A stretch of 62,810 nt of DNA from Acidobacteriota bacterium (GTDB lineage: Bacteria; Acidobacteriota; Vicinamibacteria; Vicinamibacterales; UBA8438), in contig JAPOVI010000014.1 in assembly GCA_026708265.1 (NCBI GenBank), forward strand, positions 1 to 62,810. Reading direction: 5' to 3'. The position numbers were made by a program, and so were the translations under genes. This document shows, piece after piece, positions 6,994-20,002 of this stretch; the stretch's first letter is position 1, and every line of letters begins with the position of its first letter. Below the pieces are notes generated by a model, which was given only the letters and a program-made list of their open reading frames with translations, was not told where the DNA came from and made no database searches.

Positions 6994-9780
6994 CTACGCC
7001 CCCCAGTTGTAGTTGATGCGCGCGTAGTAGTAGCCGCCGCTCAGTCCCCACGGCGTGAACTGGCTGTAGGGCAGGCCGAACGCCCCGGCGAACAGCGGCA
7101 TGCGGTCCGAGAACGTGTTGAAGACGTTCTGGCCGCCCACGGCCACCGAGACGCCGGCCGCGACGGGAACCGCCAGCTCGAGGTCGACGATGTACTTGCC
7201 GGGGAGGAGCGGCGCCTCCGCGCCGCGCACGAACCGTGCGTCGAAGTGGTCGACCCAGTCGCCGAAGTAGTTCACGCGGCCCAGCAGGCTGGTGCGCCCG
7301 ACGCGCTGGTTGACCGCCGCGTTCCAGCGAACTCTGGGCACCCCGAGCTCAATGCCGCGGATGTCCCCCGGATTGAGCAGGGTCGACTCCTCGGTCACCT
7401 TCGTGTCGGTGAAGTTCATCGCGAAGCTGAACGTCGTGTCCCCCCGGAGCGCGAGCGGCGCGTAGGTCGAGACGACGTCGACGCCCTGCGTGCGGGTCGA
7501 GAAGTCGTTGATGAAGAAGCGGAAGAAGGCCAGCGTCCCGGCCGAGGCGATGCCCTCCGAGAGCAGCAGCATCCGCTCGCTCGGCGTGAGCGTGAAGGTC
7601 TGGGACAGCGCGAGGCGGTCGCTCACGTCGACGCGGAAGTAGTCGGCCGTGAGCGTGAACGGCCCCGTGTCGACGACGAGGCCCGCGGTCGAGTTGATCG
7701 ACGTCTCGGGCTCCAGCGGCTTGCCTCCCCGGAGCTGGGCGGCCAGGAACGTGGACGGCACGTTGGCGCTGTCGACCAGCTCGAAAGTCTCCGGATCGAT
7801 CGTCGTCTGGACGTTCAGCGTGTTCTGCTGGCCCGGGGTCGGGGCCCGGTAGCCGGTGCTGACGCCGCCGCGGATCGATACCGCGTCGCCCACGCCCAGC
7901 CGGGCCGACAGCTTGCCGTTCGTCGTCGCGCCGAACAGGTCGAAGTGCTCGTAGCGGACGGCGCCGCTGACCGTCCACCGCTGGTCGCGCCCCCGGAGCT
8001 CCAGGTCGCCGTAGAGCGCGACGTTGCTCCGGGTCCACGTGCCCGCCGTGTAGTCGGGGAAGCCGGGGAAGCCGTTCGAGCCCGAGACGAAGCCCTGCGC
8101 GGCGTACGGGCCGACCTCCCACGACGGGCGGCCCCCGGCCCCGATCTCGAACCGCTCGTCGCGCCATTCCGCCCCCGCCGCGACGTTCACCATGTCGGTG
8201 GCCGCATAGGAGACGTCGAAGTTGAGGTTGACGTCCTCCTGCCGGTAGAGCCCCGGATCGAAGTCGCGCGGGGTGTCGGGCCCCAGCGAGGCGTTGACCG
8301 TGTTCCTGAAGAAGAAGTCGGACTGGTGGGAGCCGTAGCTGGCGCTCGCGTCCCACGTGAAGCCGTTGGGGGCGACCCGGCGCACGCCGCCGACCACCGA
8401 CATGTCGGTGACCACGCCCCCGAACTGCGGCGTGAAGCCGCCCGGGATGAGCTCCTGGAACGAGAAGCAGTTCTCGTCGGCGAAGACCCGGGCCAGCGCC
8501 TCCTGGTCCGGCACGTTGTCGGTCACCGCCACCGTGGGGCAGTCGGCCGAGCCCATGCCCTGTGCCTGCAGCACGTCGGCTATGAGCAGCGTCTCGCCGC
8601 CGTCGAGGCTGTAGATGTTCTGGCGCGAGTTGGGGTTCCGGAAGTAGAAGCCCTCCGTCACCTTCTTGTCCGCGTAGTTCGTGTGGGCGTAGAGCTCCAC
8701 CCCGTTGGGGAACGCGTTGCCGAAGTTCCCGAAGAACTTCAGGTCGTCCTCGATGGTCGGATTGCCCCAGATCTGCGCCGGATCCGCGACATCGGTGTTC
8801 CCGGCCGCGATCAGGGCTGCCGCGTCGTCGCGCTGCACGCTGCGGTTGGTGGGGTCGGAGTTGCCGTACTCCAGGCTGAGGTTGGCGAAGCCGGTCGAGC
8901 CGAGCGGCAGGCCGACGTTGCCGGCGAAGATCGCGGTGTCGCCGTCGCCCGCCCGGTAGGTCCCGGTGTTGACCTCGATGCTCCCCCCCGCCCGGTCGTC
9001 CTTGAGCAGGAAGTTCATCACCCCGGCGATGGCGTCCGAGCCGTACTGGGCCGACGCCCCGTCGCGCAACACCTCCACCTGCCGCAGGGCGATGGCCGGG
9101 ATGGTCGAGATGTCCGGTCCTTGCGCGCCGTCGGTCACCCCCGCGAACCAGGCGATGACCGACGAGCGGTGGCGCCGCTTGCCGTTCACCAGCACCAGCG
9201 TGTGGTCGTGCGCCAGGTTGCGCAGGCTGGCCGGGCGGACGAGCGTGGCGGCGTCGCTGATGGGGTGGGTGGCGACGTTGAACGACGGGATCAGCGTGCG
9301 GAGCTGGTAGTCGAGCGTCGTGGCGCCCTGGCTGACCACGTCCTGGAACGAAACGGCGTCGATGGGGACCGGCGATTCGGTTACGGAGCGCGGCTCGGCC
9401 CGGCTCCCGACAACCACGACCCGCTCCTCGAGCGCCAGCGCCAACTCGACGTCGAGCGTGACCGTCACCCCCGGCCCCACTATCACGCTGTCGCGGACGA
9501 TGGTGCGGAAGCCGGAGAGCGAGAACGCCACGTCGTAGGTGCCGGGCGGCAGATCGGGAATTGCGAACGCGCCCCCGCCGCCCGTGACGGCCGACTGCAC
9601 TTCGCCGCGGTCGCCGCTCCGCGCCTCCACGGTGACGCCGGGCAGCACGAGGCCCGTGGTATCGGTGACGGTCCCGCTGACGGCCCCCGACTCCTGCGCA
9701 GACGCCACCGGGGTCGCGAGAACGACTGCAAGGGTGGCAGCCGCAGCGGTCGAAGCCCAGCGCCTGGATTCCCAACTCAT
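6994..9780 (-). CDS. TonB-dependent outer-membrane receptor with carboxypeptidase-regulatory domain
   Basis: A 928-residue receptor. Order: signal peptide (1-28, ending ASAQES), carboxypeptidase-regulatory-like domain (about 32-110, VSGTVTDTTGLVLPGVTVEA), plug domain starting near ERVVVVGSRAEPRSVTESPVP, then a 22-strand-type barrel ending in an aromatic-rich C-terminus (YYYARINYNW). Such receptors import large or scarce substrates across the outer membrane using TonB-ExbBD energy. The substrate is unknown. GAGGAGG stands nine bases before the ATG. The following receptor is a close relative in the same orientation, so the pair probably arose by duplication. Confidence 0.92.
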   Translation of the reverse strand: MSWESRRWASTAAAATLAVVLATPVASAQESGAVSGTVTDTTGLVLPGVTVEARSGDRGEVQSAVTGGGGAFAIPDLPPGTYDVAFSLSGFRTIVRDSVIVGPGVTVTLDVELALALEERVVVVGSRAEPRSVTESPVPIDAVSFQDVVSQGATTLDYQLRTLIPSFNVATHPISDAATLVRPASLRNLAHDHTLVLVNGKRRHRSSVIAWFAGVTDGAQGPDISTIPAIALRQVEVLRDGASAQYGSDAIAGVMNFLLKDDRAGGSIEVNTGTYRAGDGDTAIFAGNVGLPLGSTGFANLSLEYGNSDPTNRSVQRDDAAALIAAGNTDVADPAQIWGNPTIEDDLKFFGNFGNAFPNGVELYAHTNYADKKVTEGFYFRNPNSRQNIYSLDGGETLLIADVLQAQGMGSADCPTVAVTDNVPDQEALARVFADENCFSFQELIPGGFTPQFGGVVTDMSVVGGVRRVAPNGFTWDASASYGSHQSDFFFRNTVNASLGPDTPRDFDPGLYRQEDVNLNFDVSYAATDMVNVAAGAEWRDERFEIGAGGRPSWEVGPYAAQGFVSGSNGFPGFPDYTAGTWTRSNVALYGDLELRGRDQRWTVSGAVRYEHFDLFGATTNGKLSARLGVGDAVSIRGGVSTGYRAPTPGQQNTLNVQTTIDPETFELVDSANVPSTFLAAQLRGGKPLEPETSINSTAGLVVDTGPFTLTADYFRVDVSDRLALSQTFTLTPSERMLLLSEGIASAGTLAFFRFFINDFSTRTQGVDVVSTYAPLALRGDTTFSFAMNFTDTKVTEESTLLNPGDIRGIELGVPRVRWNAAVNQRVGRTSLLGRVNYFGDWVDHFDARFVRGAEAPLLPGKYIVDLELAVPVAAGVSVAVGGQNVFNTFSDRMPLFAGAFGLPYSQFTPWGLSGGYYYARINYNWGA

Positions 9781-9965
9781 CGGAGTCGTCCTCCTCGGTG
9801 CCTCACTCGCTCACCGTCGTCGTCGAGCCTGACCGCGACGTCTCTGCGCGTTCCGGTGCGGATCTGCAGTGCACCTCCCGTCTGCCTAGCCCACCATTGC
9901 CATTCTCCGGCGCAGACTCCTGGCCGAGCCCCGCCCTGCGCGCGACGCCCGGCGAGCCGCCGGGG

Positions 9966-12872
<2,907 letters not shown>

Positions 12873-13274
12873 CCTGCTGCTGCTCCTGTTGATGGGATAA
12901 GTGTCGACGACGGAATCGTGGAAAGGCGCAGAGCGCGACAACGACATGGTGTATGCCAATTGTAGCACCCGCTACGTATTGCGGTGGGGGCACCGCGCTC
13001 GGGCGCCAGCCATCGCCTGGAACGTGGCGGCCCAGTCGCTGCCGGCCGCGGGCGTCCGTGGCTGCAAGTCACGCGGCTGCAAGAGTTTAGGTTCCAGAGC
13101 CGGCAGCCGTGTCGTCCGGTGACGAGCCGCGAGAAACCGGTTCCATTCTGTCACGCCGGGAGAGGCCGTTCCCTGCCCGCGCGTCGCTCTCGGGTCGGAC
13201 GGGGCGGCGAGGGGCGTCGGGGCAGGACGGAACGGTTACACTGGAACCCGCGATCCGCTAGGCAGGAGGCCTTC
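12873..13274. other. Intergenic region between divergent TonB receptor and quinoprotein
   Basis: About 400 bases carrying the divergent upstream regions of the receptor and the quinoprotein gene. It contains a short direct repeat (GGCTGCAAG twice near 13,060-13,080). I see no convincing ORF, RNA gene or operator. Confidence 0.5.
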
Positions 13275-15047
13275 ATGCTGACGATGTGCCGAGCCCGCGC
13301 CTTCCTGACCGTCCCCGTCCTGCTCGCGGCTGCGGCCCTCGGCAGCGCCCTCGCGCCTTCGCCGTCAGCGGCGCAGGCGCAACCGCCCTCCGATTTCGTC
13401 CCGGTGACCGACGCGATGCTGCAGTCCCCGGCTCCGGAGGACTGGCTGATGTGGCGCCGGACGCTCGACGGCTGGGGCTACAGCCCGCTCGATCAGATTG
13501 ACCGCGGCAACGTCGGCGAGCTGCGGATGGTCTGGTCGCGCGCCATGACCCGCGGGCGGCAGCAGGGCACGCCACTGGTCTACGACGGCGTCATGTTCAT
13601 GCCGAACCCCGCGGACGTCATCCAGGCCATCGACGCCGCCACCGGCGACCTGCGCTGGGAGCACCGCCGGGAGGTGCCCGACGACATCGACGAGTACGTC
13701 TTCAACACCCTGTGGCAGAACAACCGCAACCTAGCGATCTACGGCTCGCTGATCATCGACACCAGCGCCGACGACCACATCTTCGCGCTCCACTCCGCAA
13801 CCGGCGAGCTCGCGTGGGAGACGAAGATCCTCGACTACACGGAGAACCCGGCCACGCAGACCTCGGGACCCATCGTGGCCAACGGCAAGGCCATCTCGGG
13901 CCGGAGCTGCATGCCGGCGGGCGGACCCGACGGCTGCGTCATCACCGCCCACGACGCGCGGACCGGCGAGGAGCTCTGGCGGCGGCGCACGATCCCGGCG
14001 CCCGGCGAGCCCGGCGACGACAGTTGGGGCGGGGTGCCCTTCGAGGAGCGGAAGCACGTCGGCGCCTGGATGGTGCCGAGCTACGACCCGGACCTGAACC
14101 TCGTCTACATCGGGACGTCGGTCACCTCCCCGGCGCCCAAGTTCCTGATCGGGGGCACCGACAACCGGCACCTCTACCACAACTCGACCCTCGCGCTCGA
14201 CGCCGACACCGGCGAGATCGCGTGGTACTACCAGCACCTGAACGACCACTGGGACCTCGACCACCCGTTCGAGCGCCTGCTCGTCGACACCGCGGTGGCG
14301 CCGGACGCGAGCGCGGTCGAGTGGATCAACCCGCGGCTCCGCGTGGGCGAGGTCCGCCGCGTGCTGACGGGCATTCCGGGCAAGACCGGCGTCGTCTACA
14401 CGCTCGACCGCGCAACCGGCGAGTTCCTCTGGGCACGGCCGACGATCACCCAGAACGTGATCAGCGGCATCGACGGCGCAACCGGGGCGGTGACCGAGAA
14501 CCCGGAGCTCATCTTCACCGCCGAGGGACAGGAGATGCTCACCTGCCCGCACGCCACCGGCGGGAAAGACTGGGAGGCCGGCGCCTACAGTCCCCTGACC
14601 AACCTGATGTACATGCCGCTCCGGAACGTCTGCGCGGACATGCGGTCTGAGGGCCCCGACAGCACCTCGATCTACGCCATCGCGTGGCGCGCGCGGATCG
14701 CCCCGGGTACGGACCAGGTGGGCACCGTCCACGCCATTTCGGCCGAGACCGGCGAGACGGCCTGGGTCCACGAGCAGCGGTCGGCGACGATGTCGCTCGT
14801 CGCCACCGGGGGCGGCCTCGTCTTCGGCGGCGACGTCAACGGCCGCTTCCGCGCCCTCGACCACGAGACCGGCGAGGTGCTCTGGGAGGTCAACCTCGGG
14901 TCGCCGGTTTCCGGCTTCCCGATCACCTACGCCGTCGACGGCCGGCAGTACGTGGCGGTCAGCACCGGGACGGCCCGGTTCCTCAACCTGACCCCGGAGT
15001 TGCGCCCAAGCCAGGGGAACAACCTGTTCGTCTTCGCGCTGCCGTAG
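13275..15047 (+). CDS. Periplasmic PQQ-dependent dehydrogenase (quinoprotein)
   Basis: A 590-residue secreted quinoprotein that should oxidise an alcohol, aldose or related substrate with PQQ and pass electrons to a cytochrome. After a signal peptide (to about residue 36) come the N-terminal phrase DWLMWRRTLDGWGYSPLDQI and repeated tryptophan-docking motifs of an eight-bladed propeller (AIDAATGDLRWE, ALHSATGELAWET, ALDADTGEIAWYYQ, ALDHETGEVLWE). No heme motif is present, so it needs an external acceptor. The blade that usually carries GAExGxRGxVTAYD instead has GRSC ... GCVITAHD, with two separated Cys residues. AGGAGG lies six bases before the ATG. The substrate cannot be assigned. Confidence 0.88.
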   Translation: MLTMCRARAFLTVPVLLAAAALGSALAPSPSAAQAQPPSDFVPVTDAMLQSPAPEDWLMWRRTLDGWGYSPLDQIDRGNVGELRMVWSRAMTRGRQQGTPLVYDGVMFMPNPADVIQAIDAATGDLRWEHRREVPDDIDEYVFNTLWQNNRNLAIYGSLIIDTSADDHIFALHSATGELAWETKILDYTENPATQTSGPIVANGKAISGRSCMPAGGPDGCVITAHDARTGEELWRRRTIPAPGEPGDDSWGGVPFEERKHVGAWMVPSYDPDLNLVYIGTSVTSPAPKFLIGGTDNRHLYHNSTLALDADTGEIAWYYQHLNDHWDLDHPFERLLVDTAVAPDASAVEWINPRLRVGEVRRVLTGIPGKTGVVYTLDRATGEFLWARPTITQNVISGIDGATGAVTENPELIFTAEGQEMLTCPHATGGKDWEAGAYSPLTNLMYMPLRNVCADMRSEGPDSTSIYAIAWRARIAPGTDQVGTVHAISAETGETAWVHEQRSATMSLVATGGGLVFGGDVNGRFRALDHETGEVLWEVNLGSPVSGFPITYAVDGRQYVAVSTGTARFLNLTPELRPSQGNNLFVFALP

Positions 15048-15167
15048 GGGAGAACCAGGCGCCGAGGACGCCACCCCGACAGGGCGCTCTCGGCCACTCT
15101 CGTCCGTTCCGCGCCGCCCGGAAGGCACGCCGACGGCAACGACCCGTATCCGTTCGTCCAGCGCCTC

Positions 15168-17048
15168 CTACGGCGCCGACCCCCGGCCCAGCCATGCGTC
15201 GAGGTGCTTCGCCTGCGCGGGGGAGGGCGACTCCACCGGCCGCAGCCGCCAGCCCTCGGACGGCCGTTCTCCGAAGCGCCCGTCGAGCCGCAGCAAGCGT
15301 TCGCGCCGGGCGATGAGGAAGGTGACCTCGTCGCCGGCCCGGTAGAGGTCGAGGCGCTGTCTCCATCCCGCCGCCGCGACCCGGTAGTCGTCAATGGCGA
15401 TGATCTCGTCTCCCACGTTGAACCCGGCCTCGTAGCCCGGCGTGCCGCGGGGCACCCCGGCGACCAGCAGCCGGCCGCCGGCCGCGCGCGTCCCGAGGCC
15501 GAGCCAGGCCGGCGCCGCCGCGTCCTCGTCCGCCGGCGAGCCGGAGGCGAACTCGAGCCCGAACCAGTCGAGGGCCGCCCGGTAGTCGAGCTCCTCGGTC
15601 GAGCGGATCGCCCGATCGAACCAGTCGCCCAGGTCGACGCCGGCGACGTCGGACGCCACCGCTTCGAACTCGCCCGGCCGGAATCCCCGATCGCCGGAAT
15701 AGCGGGCGTAGGCGACCTGCAGGACGTCGTCGAGGCTGCGTCGGCCGCCGGTCGCTTCGCGCACGCGCGCGTCGAGCAGGAAGCCGATGACGGCCCCCTT
15801 GGTGTAGTAGCTGACGGTGGTGTTCCGGCTGTTCTCGTTGGGGCGGTAGAACTTGATCCAGGCGTCGTGCGACGCGTCGGCCACCGGCTGCACCAGCCGG
15901 CCCGGCGTCGTCTGCAGCGCCTGGATCTGGCCGGACAGCGCCTCCAGGTACTCCTCGCGCGTCGAGATTCCCGCCCGGTGGACGACCAGGGGGCCGTAGT
16001 AGGAAGTCAACCCCTCCACCATCCACAGACTGGGCGTGTAGGCCTCGCGCTCGTAGTCGAACGGCCCGAGGGCGGCGGGCCGCAACTGCTTGACGTTCCA
16101 GGCGTGGAACAGCTCGTGGCTGACCGTGCCGAGCCAGCGGAGATAGCGACGGCGGTCGCGGGTGGTCCAGCGGCTCGTCATGAGCAGGGTCGAATCCCTG
16201 TGCTCGAGCCCGCCTCCGGCCTCGACCAGCATGTTCAGGAAGAGGTAGCGGTCGTAGGGGAAGAAACCCCAGATCCGGTGCTGCTCGCGCGTGATGCGCT
16301 CGACGTCGGCGGCCGACGTCGGACCGTCCCACACCCCGCCTTCGCCGACGTTGACGAGGGCATGCGGCGTGCCGTCCACTGCGAAGGGGTAGGTCGTCGG
16401 GTTGCCGGCAATGATGGGCGAATCGACCAGCGTGTCGAAGTCCGCCGCGCGGTAGCTGTGCGGACGGCCGTCGGGGGCCGGGGGCAGGGCGGTGACGCTC
16501 TCGCTCCAGCCCGGGGCCGGCTCGATACGCACGTCGTGGGGGCGCGGCGCCGCGTCGGCCAGGGTCAGGAACGTCGGCGCGCCGTTCAGCATCGCGAAGT
16601 CGGCCTCGACCCAGTTCGTGCGGACGCTCATCTCCCGGCAGTAGACCCGGTAGGCCACCGCGATCCGGTCGGCGCCGCCGGTCTCGACCCGCCAGCGGTT
16701 CTTGCTCGACTTGGCCACCGCGAGCGGCCGCCCGCCGAGGGTGGCGGCGCTGACCGCCTCGACGTGCCGCGCGTATTCGCGGATCAGGTAGGAACCGGGC
16801 GTCCAGGCGGCCATCATCAACTCGACCGCGGGCCGTCCGTCCACCGGCAGCACCGCCTCGATCTCGGCGTAGTGCGTGGCGGGCGCCAAGAAGCGCACCG
16901 TGTACGAGATGGGATCGGCGGACTGCGCGAGCGGCGCCGTCGGTCCCGCCAGGTGCAGGAACAGAATCAGGACCCAGGGCGCTCGGAGCGCGTGGCGGGA
17001 GCGCCCTCGCATTCGAGCGGCGCCGCGTGCCGCTTGCGTTCCTGCCAT
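15168..17048 (-). CDS. M61-family metallopeptidase with PDZ domain
   Basis: A 626-residue exported peptidase related to glycyl aminopeptidase. A signal or anchor segment at about 24-42 is followed by an N-terminal beta domain (AAWTPGSYLIREYARHVE), the zinc site HELFH at 311-315 with downstream Glu at about 345 in WMVEGLTSYY, and a C-terminal PDZ domain (about 500-560, GVPRGTPGYEAGFNVGDEIIAID). Members cleave N-terminal Gly or Ala from peptides. AAAGGAG stands six bases before the ATG. It converges on the preceding quinoprotein gene and is followed upstream by the NTF2-like gene in the same direction. Confidence 0.9.
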   Translation of the reverse strand: MAGTQAARGAARMRGRSRHALRAPWVLILFLHLAGPTAPLAQSADPISYTVRFLAPATHYAEIEAVLPVDGRPAVELMMAAWTPGSYLIREYARHVEAVSAATLGGRPLAVAKSSKNRWRVETGGADRIAVAYRVYCREMSVRTNWVEADFAMLNGAPTFLTLADAAPRPHDVRIEPAPGWSESVTALPPAPDGRPHSYRAADFDTLVDSPIIAGNPTTYPFAVDGTPHALVNVGEGGVWDGPTSAADVERITREQHRIWGFFPYDRYLFLNMLVEAGGGLEHRDSTLLMTSRWTTRDRRRYLRWLGTVSHELFHAWNVKQLRPAALGPFDYEREAYTPSLWMVEGLTSYYGPLVVHRAGISTREEYLEALSGQIQALQTTPGRLVQPVADASHDAWIKFYRPNENSRNTTVSYYTKGAVIGFLLDARVREATGGRRSLDDVLQVAYARYSGDRGFRPGEFEAVASDVAGVDLGDWFDRAIRSTEELDYRAALDWFGLEFASGSPADEDAAAPAWLGLGTRAAGGRLLVAGVPRGTPGYEAGFNVGDEIIAIDDYRVAAAGWRQRLDLYRAGDEVTFLIARRERLLRLDGRFGERPSEGWRLRPVESPSPAQAKHLDAWLGRGSAP

Positions 17049-17129
17049 TCGATTCTCCTTTCGGAGAGGGCGCGCCGTTCCGTCAGCGCGCTCGTCACCC
17101 GTGCGGACGCTCGCCGGCGGGACGAATCC

Positions 17130-17633
17130 TCAGCGACCGTCCGGCCGGAAGAACACGGTGAAGTCCCGAATCCGATTGGCGTCGTCGACCTCGATCAGGT
17201 CCACCGCGATGGCCGGGTCTTCCTCGTTGCACCCCTCCACGTTGATCAACTCGAAGGCGACCCGGCCGCTGTCCGCCACGCTCTTGCCCACCGCGATGCC
17301 CGTCGCTCCGTTGGCGAGGACTCCTTCGTAGAACGCCAGAATCGCGGCCCGCCCGCGCCGGATCTGCCCGTCGGGACCGCGGTGCACCGCGTCGTCCGCG
17401 AAGAGGTCGGTGACGCGCTCGGCATCGCCGGCGTTCAGGCGGGCGACGTACACGCCGGGCACCTCCGCGGCCGACGAGACCGTCTCCATGTCCCGGGCCG
17501 CCGGCAGGTCACGGCAGGACTGTGCCGCCTCCCCGGTGCCGGGGGTGCCGAGAGCCAGCGCGGCGAGGACGATGAGCGCCAGTCCGAACCGAACGTATGC
17601 GACCTGCTGCGAACGGGACCCGGATATCTGCAT
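17130..17633 (-). CDS. Secreted NTF2/SnoaL-like protein
   Basis: A 167-residue protein with a signal peptide (RFGLALIVLAALALG, cleaved near GEAAQS) and an NTF2-like cone fold pattern: helix VARLNAGDAERVTDLFADDAVHRGPDG, GRAAILAFYEGVL, and closing strands VDLIEVDDANRIRDFTVFF. These folds either bind small molecules or catalyse simple isomerisations; none can be named here. GGGGAGG precedes the ATG. It may be co-transcribed with the M61 peptidase, 81 bases away. Confidence 0.72.
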   Translation of the reverse strand: MQISGSRSQQVAYVRFGLALIVLAALALGTPGTGEAAQSCRDLPAARDMETVSSAAEVPGVYVARLNAGDAERVTDLFADDAVHRGPDGQIRRGRAAILAFYEGVLANGATGIAVGKSVADSGRVAFELINVEGCNEEDPAIAVDLIEVDDANRIRDFTVFFRPDGR

Positions 17634-17773
17634 GTGAGCCTCCCCGGCCAGCCCAGCTGCGCAAGGTGGCCTGACGTGCTGATGTCAACGCGTGCGAGTC
17701 TCCCCGGAGACGGCGATCCGCTCCGGCAATCGGTAGCCGTGCCTCCGCGACCGCATCGAGCCTGCGCGGCGCC

Positions 17774-19771
17774 TTACCGCTCCGGAAGGGCGAAGACCAC
17801 CAGGCGCTCGTTCCCGCGCTGCTGGCCGGTGGCCGGCGCGGAGACGTTGGCCGCGACGTACTGCCGGCCGTCATCCCCCGCGTAGGTGATCGGCACCGCC
17901 TCGACGTTGTAGTCGAACGCCGCCGACCAGAGTTCCTCTCCGGTGCGGGAGTCGAACGCCCGGAAGCGGCGGTCGGTAGTGGCGCCGATGAAGACGAGGC
18001 CGCCCCCGGTGACGATGGCGCCGCCCACGCTCGGCGTTCCGACGCGCTGCTTCTCCTCGGGCAACAGCTCGTTGATGCCGAGCGGCACCTCCCAGGCGAT
18101 CTCGCCGCTGGCGGCGTGCACGGCGTAGAGCCGCGCCCAGGGCGGCTTGTAGCACGGAAGCGCTCCGAGGCGGTTCCCCTCCGCGTCGAAGATCGGCGCC
18201 TCGAACGGCGGCCCCGGCGAGCGGACGTACGCCACGTGGTCCTCGACGTCCGGGCCGTACTCGGGATTGACGTCCATCCAGCCGCTGATCGGCCGGTCCT
18301 TCGAGTTCACGAAGATGTAGCCCAGCTCCGGGTCGTAGGCCGTGCCGTTCCAGTTCACCCCGCCGCCGGTTCCCGGGAAGACGAGCGAGGGCGGGGTTCC
18401 CTCCTGCCGCAGGCGTAGCGGCGTATACGGTCCCTCGTTGTAGTAGCCCACCTCGTCCCACAGCTCGCGGCAGGCCGCGGCGTGCTCGGGCGTCGTGTCG
18501 TCGGCGGAGACGATGTCGTCCGGCCCGATGCTGACCCGCGCCACCGGCGGCGGCTTGAGCGGGATCGGTTGCGTCGGCCAATACTCCTCCCCCGGCACGT
18601 CGCCGGCGGGCACCGGGCGCTCCTCCACCCCGTGGATCGGCTCGCCCGTGACCCGGTTCAGGATGAACATGAAGGCCGACTTCCCGACCTGCACCACGGC
18701 CGGAATCCGCTCCCCGTCGCGCTCGATCTCCAGCAGGCCGGGCGCCGGCGGCAGGTTGTAATCCCACAGATCGCGGTGGATGTTCTGGAAGTACCACGCC
18801 AGCTCCCCCGTCGCGATGTCGATGGCGATGGTCGAGTTGGCGAAGAGGTTGGCGCCGGGCCGGTCGCCTCCGTAGAAGTTCGAGCCGGGGCTGCTGACCG
18901 GCATGTAGACCAGGCCGCGCTCCTCGTCGACCGTCAGCGTGAACGCCCAGACGTTGTTCCCGATGCGGTTGCGCCAGCTCTGGTTGCCCCAGGTCTGACT
19001 GCCGAAATCGGACTCCGTCGGCAGCGTCGGGAACTCCCAGCGCAGGCGGCCCGTCGCGGCGTCGAGGGCCCGCGGGTAGGCGTACACCGGCTCTCCCCCG
19101 CCCCGCGGCTGGTTCAGGTGCGGCGCGATGTGCTCCTGTCCCGGGCCGAAGGCGCTCGAGCCGAGAATGAGGGCGTTGCGGTAGACGACCGGCACGCCGG
19201 TGTACGGGATCCGCAGCTCGACCTCCCCGTCGCCACCGAACGATGGATCCCGTGCGCCGGTGGCCGCGTCGAGGGCGATGACCCTCGACAGGCTGGTGAA
19301 GTAGATGCGCGCCCCGTGTGCGTCCGTCGGCGGGCCGTAGGCGACGCCCCGGAACGAGGCCAGTCCTTCGGCCAGCTCGTGCCGCCAGATCTCCTCGCCC
19401 GTCTCCGGCCGCAGGGCGACGACACGGTTGCCGGCCGCCAGGTACAAGACGCCGTCGACGACGATCGGCGTCACCTGCTGGAAGAGCTCGGTCGGGGTCG
19501 GCCCCTCAATGAAGCCGTCCGCCGGATGGAAGCGATACGACCAGACCTCCTCCAGCTCCGCGACGTTGCCGGCGTCGATCTGGTCGAGCGGCGAGAACCG
19601 CGTGCCGGCGAGGTCCCGGTTGTAGGTCGGCCAGTCGGCGTCCGGGCTGCGCCCCGGATCCTGGGCGCGCGCCGTGGACGCCCCGACCGTCATCGCGACG
19701 ACGACCCCGAGCAGCAAGCCCACGCGGCCCACTCGCCGCGCCCGAGCGCCGATTCCGGATGTGAATCGCAT
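17774..19771 (-). CDS. Periplasmic PQQ dehydrogenase, glucose-dehydrogenase-like subgroup
   Basis: A 665-residue secreted quinoprotein. After a signal peptide (LLLGVVVAMTVGASTARAQ) it opens with DWPTYNRDLAGTRFSPLDQIDAGNV and shows several blade motifs (ALDAATGRLRWEFP, AIDIATGELAWYFQ, AVHAASGEIAWEVPLG, AFDSRTGEELWSA). HRDLWDYNLPPAP carries the conserved Trp-Asp near the active site. It resembles the membrane-bound glucose dehydrogenase propeller without the membrane domain. AAGGAG lies close before the ATG. It is divergent from the next quinoprotein, leaving 231 bases for both promoters. Confidence 0.88.
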   Translation of the reverse strand: MRFTSGIGARARRVGRVGLLLGVVVAMTVGASTARAQDPGRSPDADWPTYNRDLAGTRFSPLDQIDAGNVAELEEVWSYRFHPADGFIEGPTPTELFQQVTPIVVDGVLYLAAGNRVVALRPETGEEIWRHELAEGLASFRGVAYGPPTDAHGARIYFTSLSRVIALDAATGARDPSFGGDGEVELRIPYTGVPVVYRNALILGSSAFGPGQEHIAPHLNQPRGGGEPVYAYPRALDAATGRLRWEFPTLPTESDFGSQTWGNQSWRNRIGNNVWAFTLTVDEERGLVYMPVSSPGSNFYGGDRPGANLFANSTIAIDIATGELAWYFQNIHRDLWDYNLPPAPGLLEIERDGERIPAVVQVGKSAFMFILNRVTGEPIHGVEERPVPAGDVPGEEYWPTQPIPLKPPPVARVSIGPDDIVSADDTTPEHAAACRELWDEVGYYNEGPYTPLRLRQEGTPPSLVFPGTGGGVNWNGTAYDPELGYIFVNSKDRPISGWMDVNPEYGPDVEDHVAYVRSPGPPFEAPIFDAEGNRLGALPCYKPPWARLYAVHAASGEIAWEVPLGINELLPEEKQRVGTPSVGGAIVTGGGLVFIGATTDRRFRAFDSRTGEELWSAAFDYNVEAVPITYAGDDGRQYVAANVSAPATGQQRGNERLVVFALPER

Positions 19772-20002
19772 CGGCGGAACTCCTTGTCTTCCGGAGGCTG
19801 ACGCCCATTCTATCCCTCGGCCCGCACCACGCCGACGACCACCGCTCCCGGTGGTCGCACGCTTGCGCGACGGCGGCGCCATACGGCCGCGACGGCGGCG
19901 GGCGGGATTCGCGGATGGGCGTCCGGGAACGCCGGCCGCGATACAATCGCCTCGCGCCGCGGGCGCGTTCGCCGTTCCCGGCCCCCTTCGGAGGTGACGA
20001 CG

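Noticed and set aside
3872..7051. A 1,059-codon minus-strand open frame
   Set aside because: Only the last 146 codons look like protein (the PIN toxin); the rest is antisense to the heme-propeller gene and is low-complexity Arg/Ala/Val sequence.
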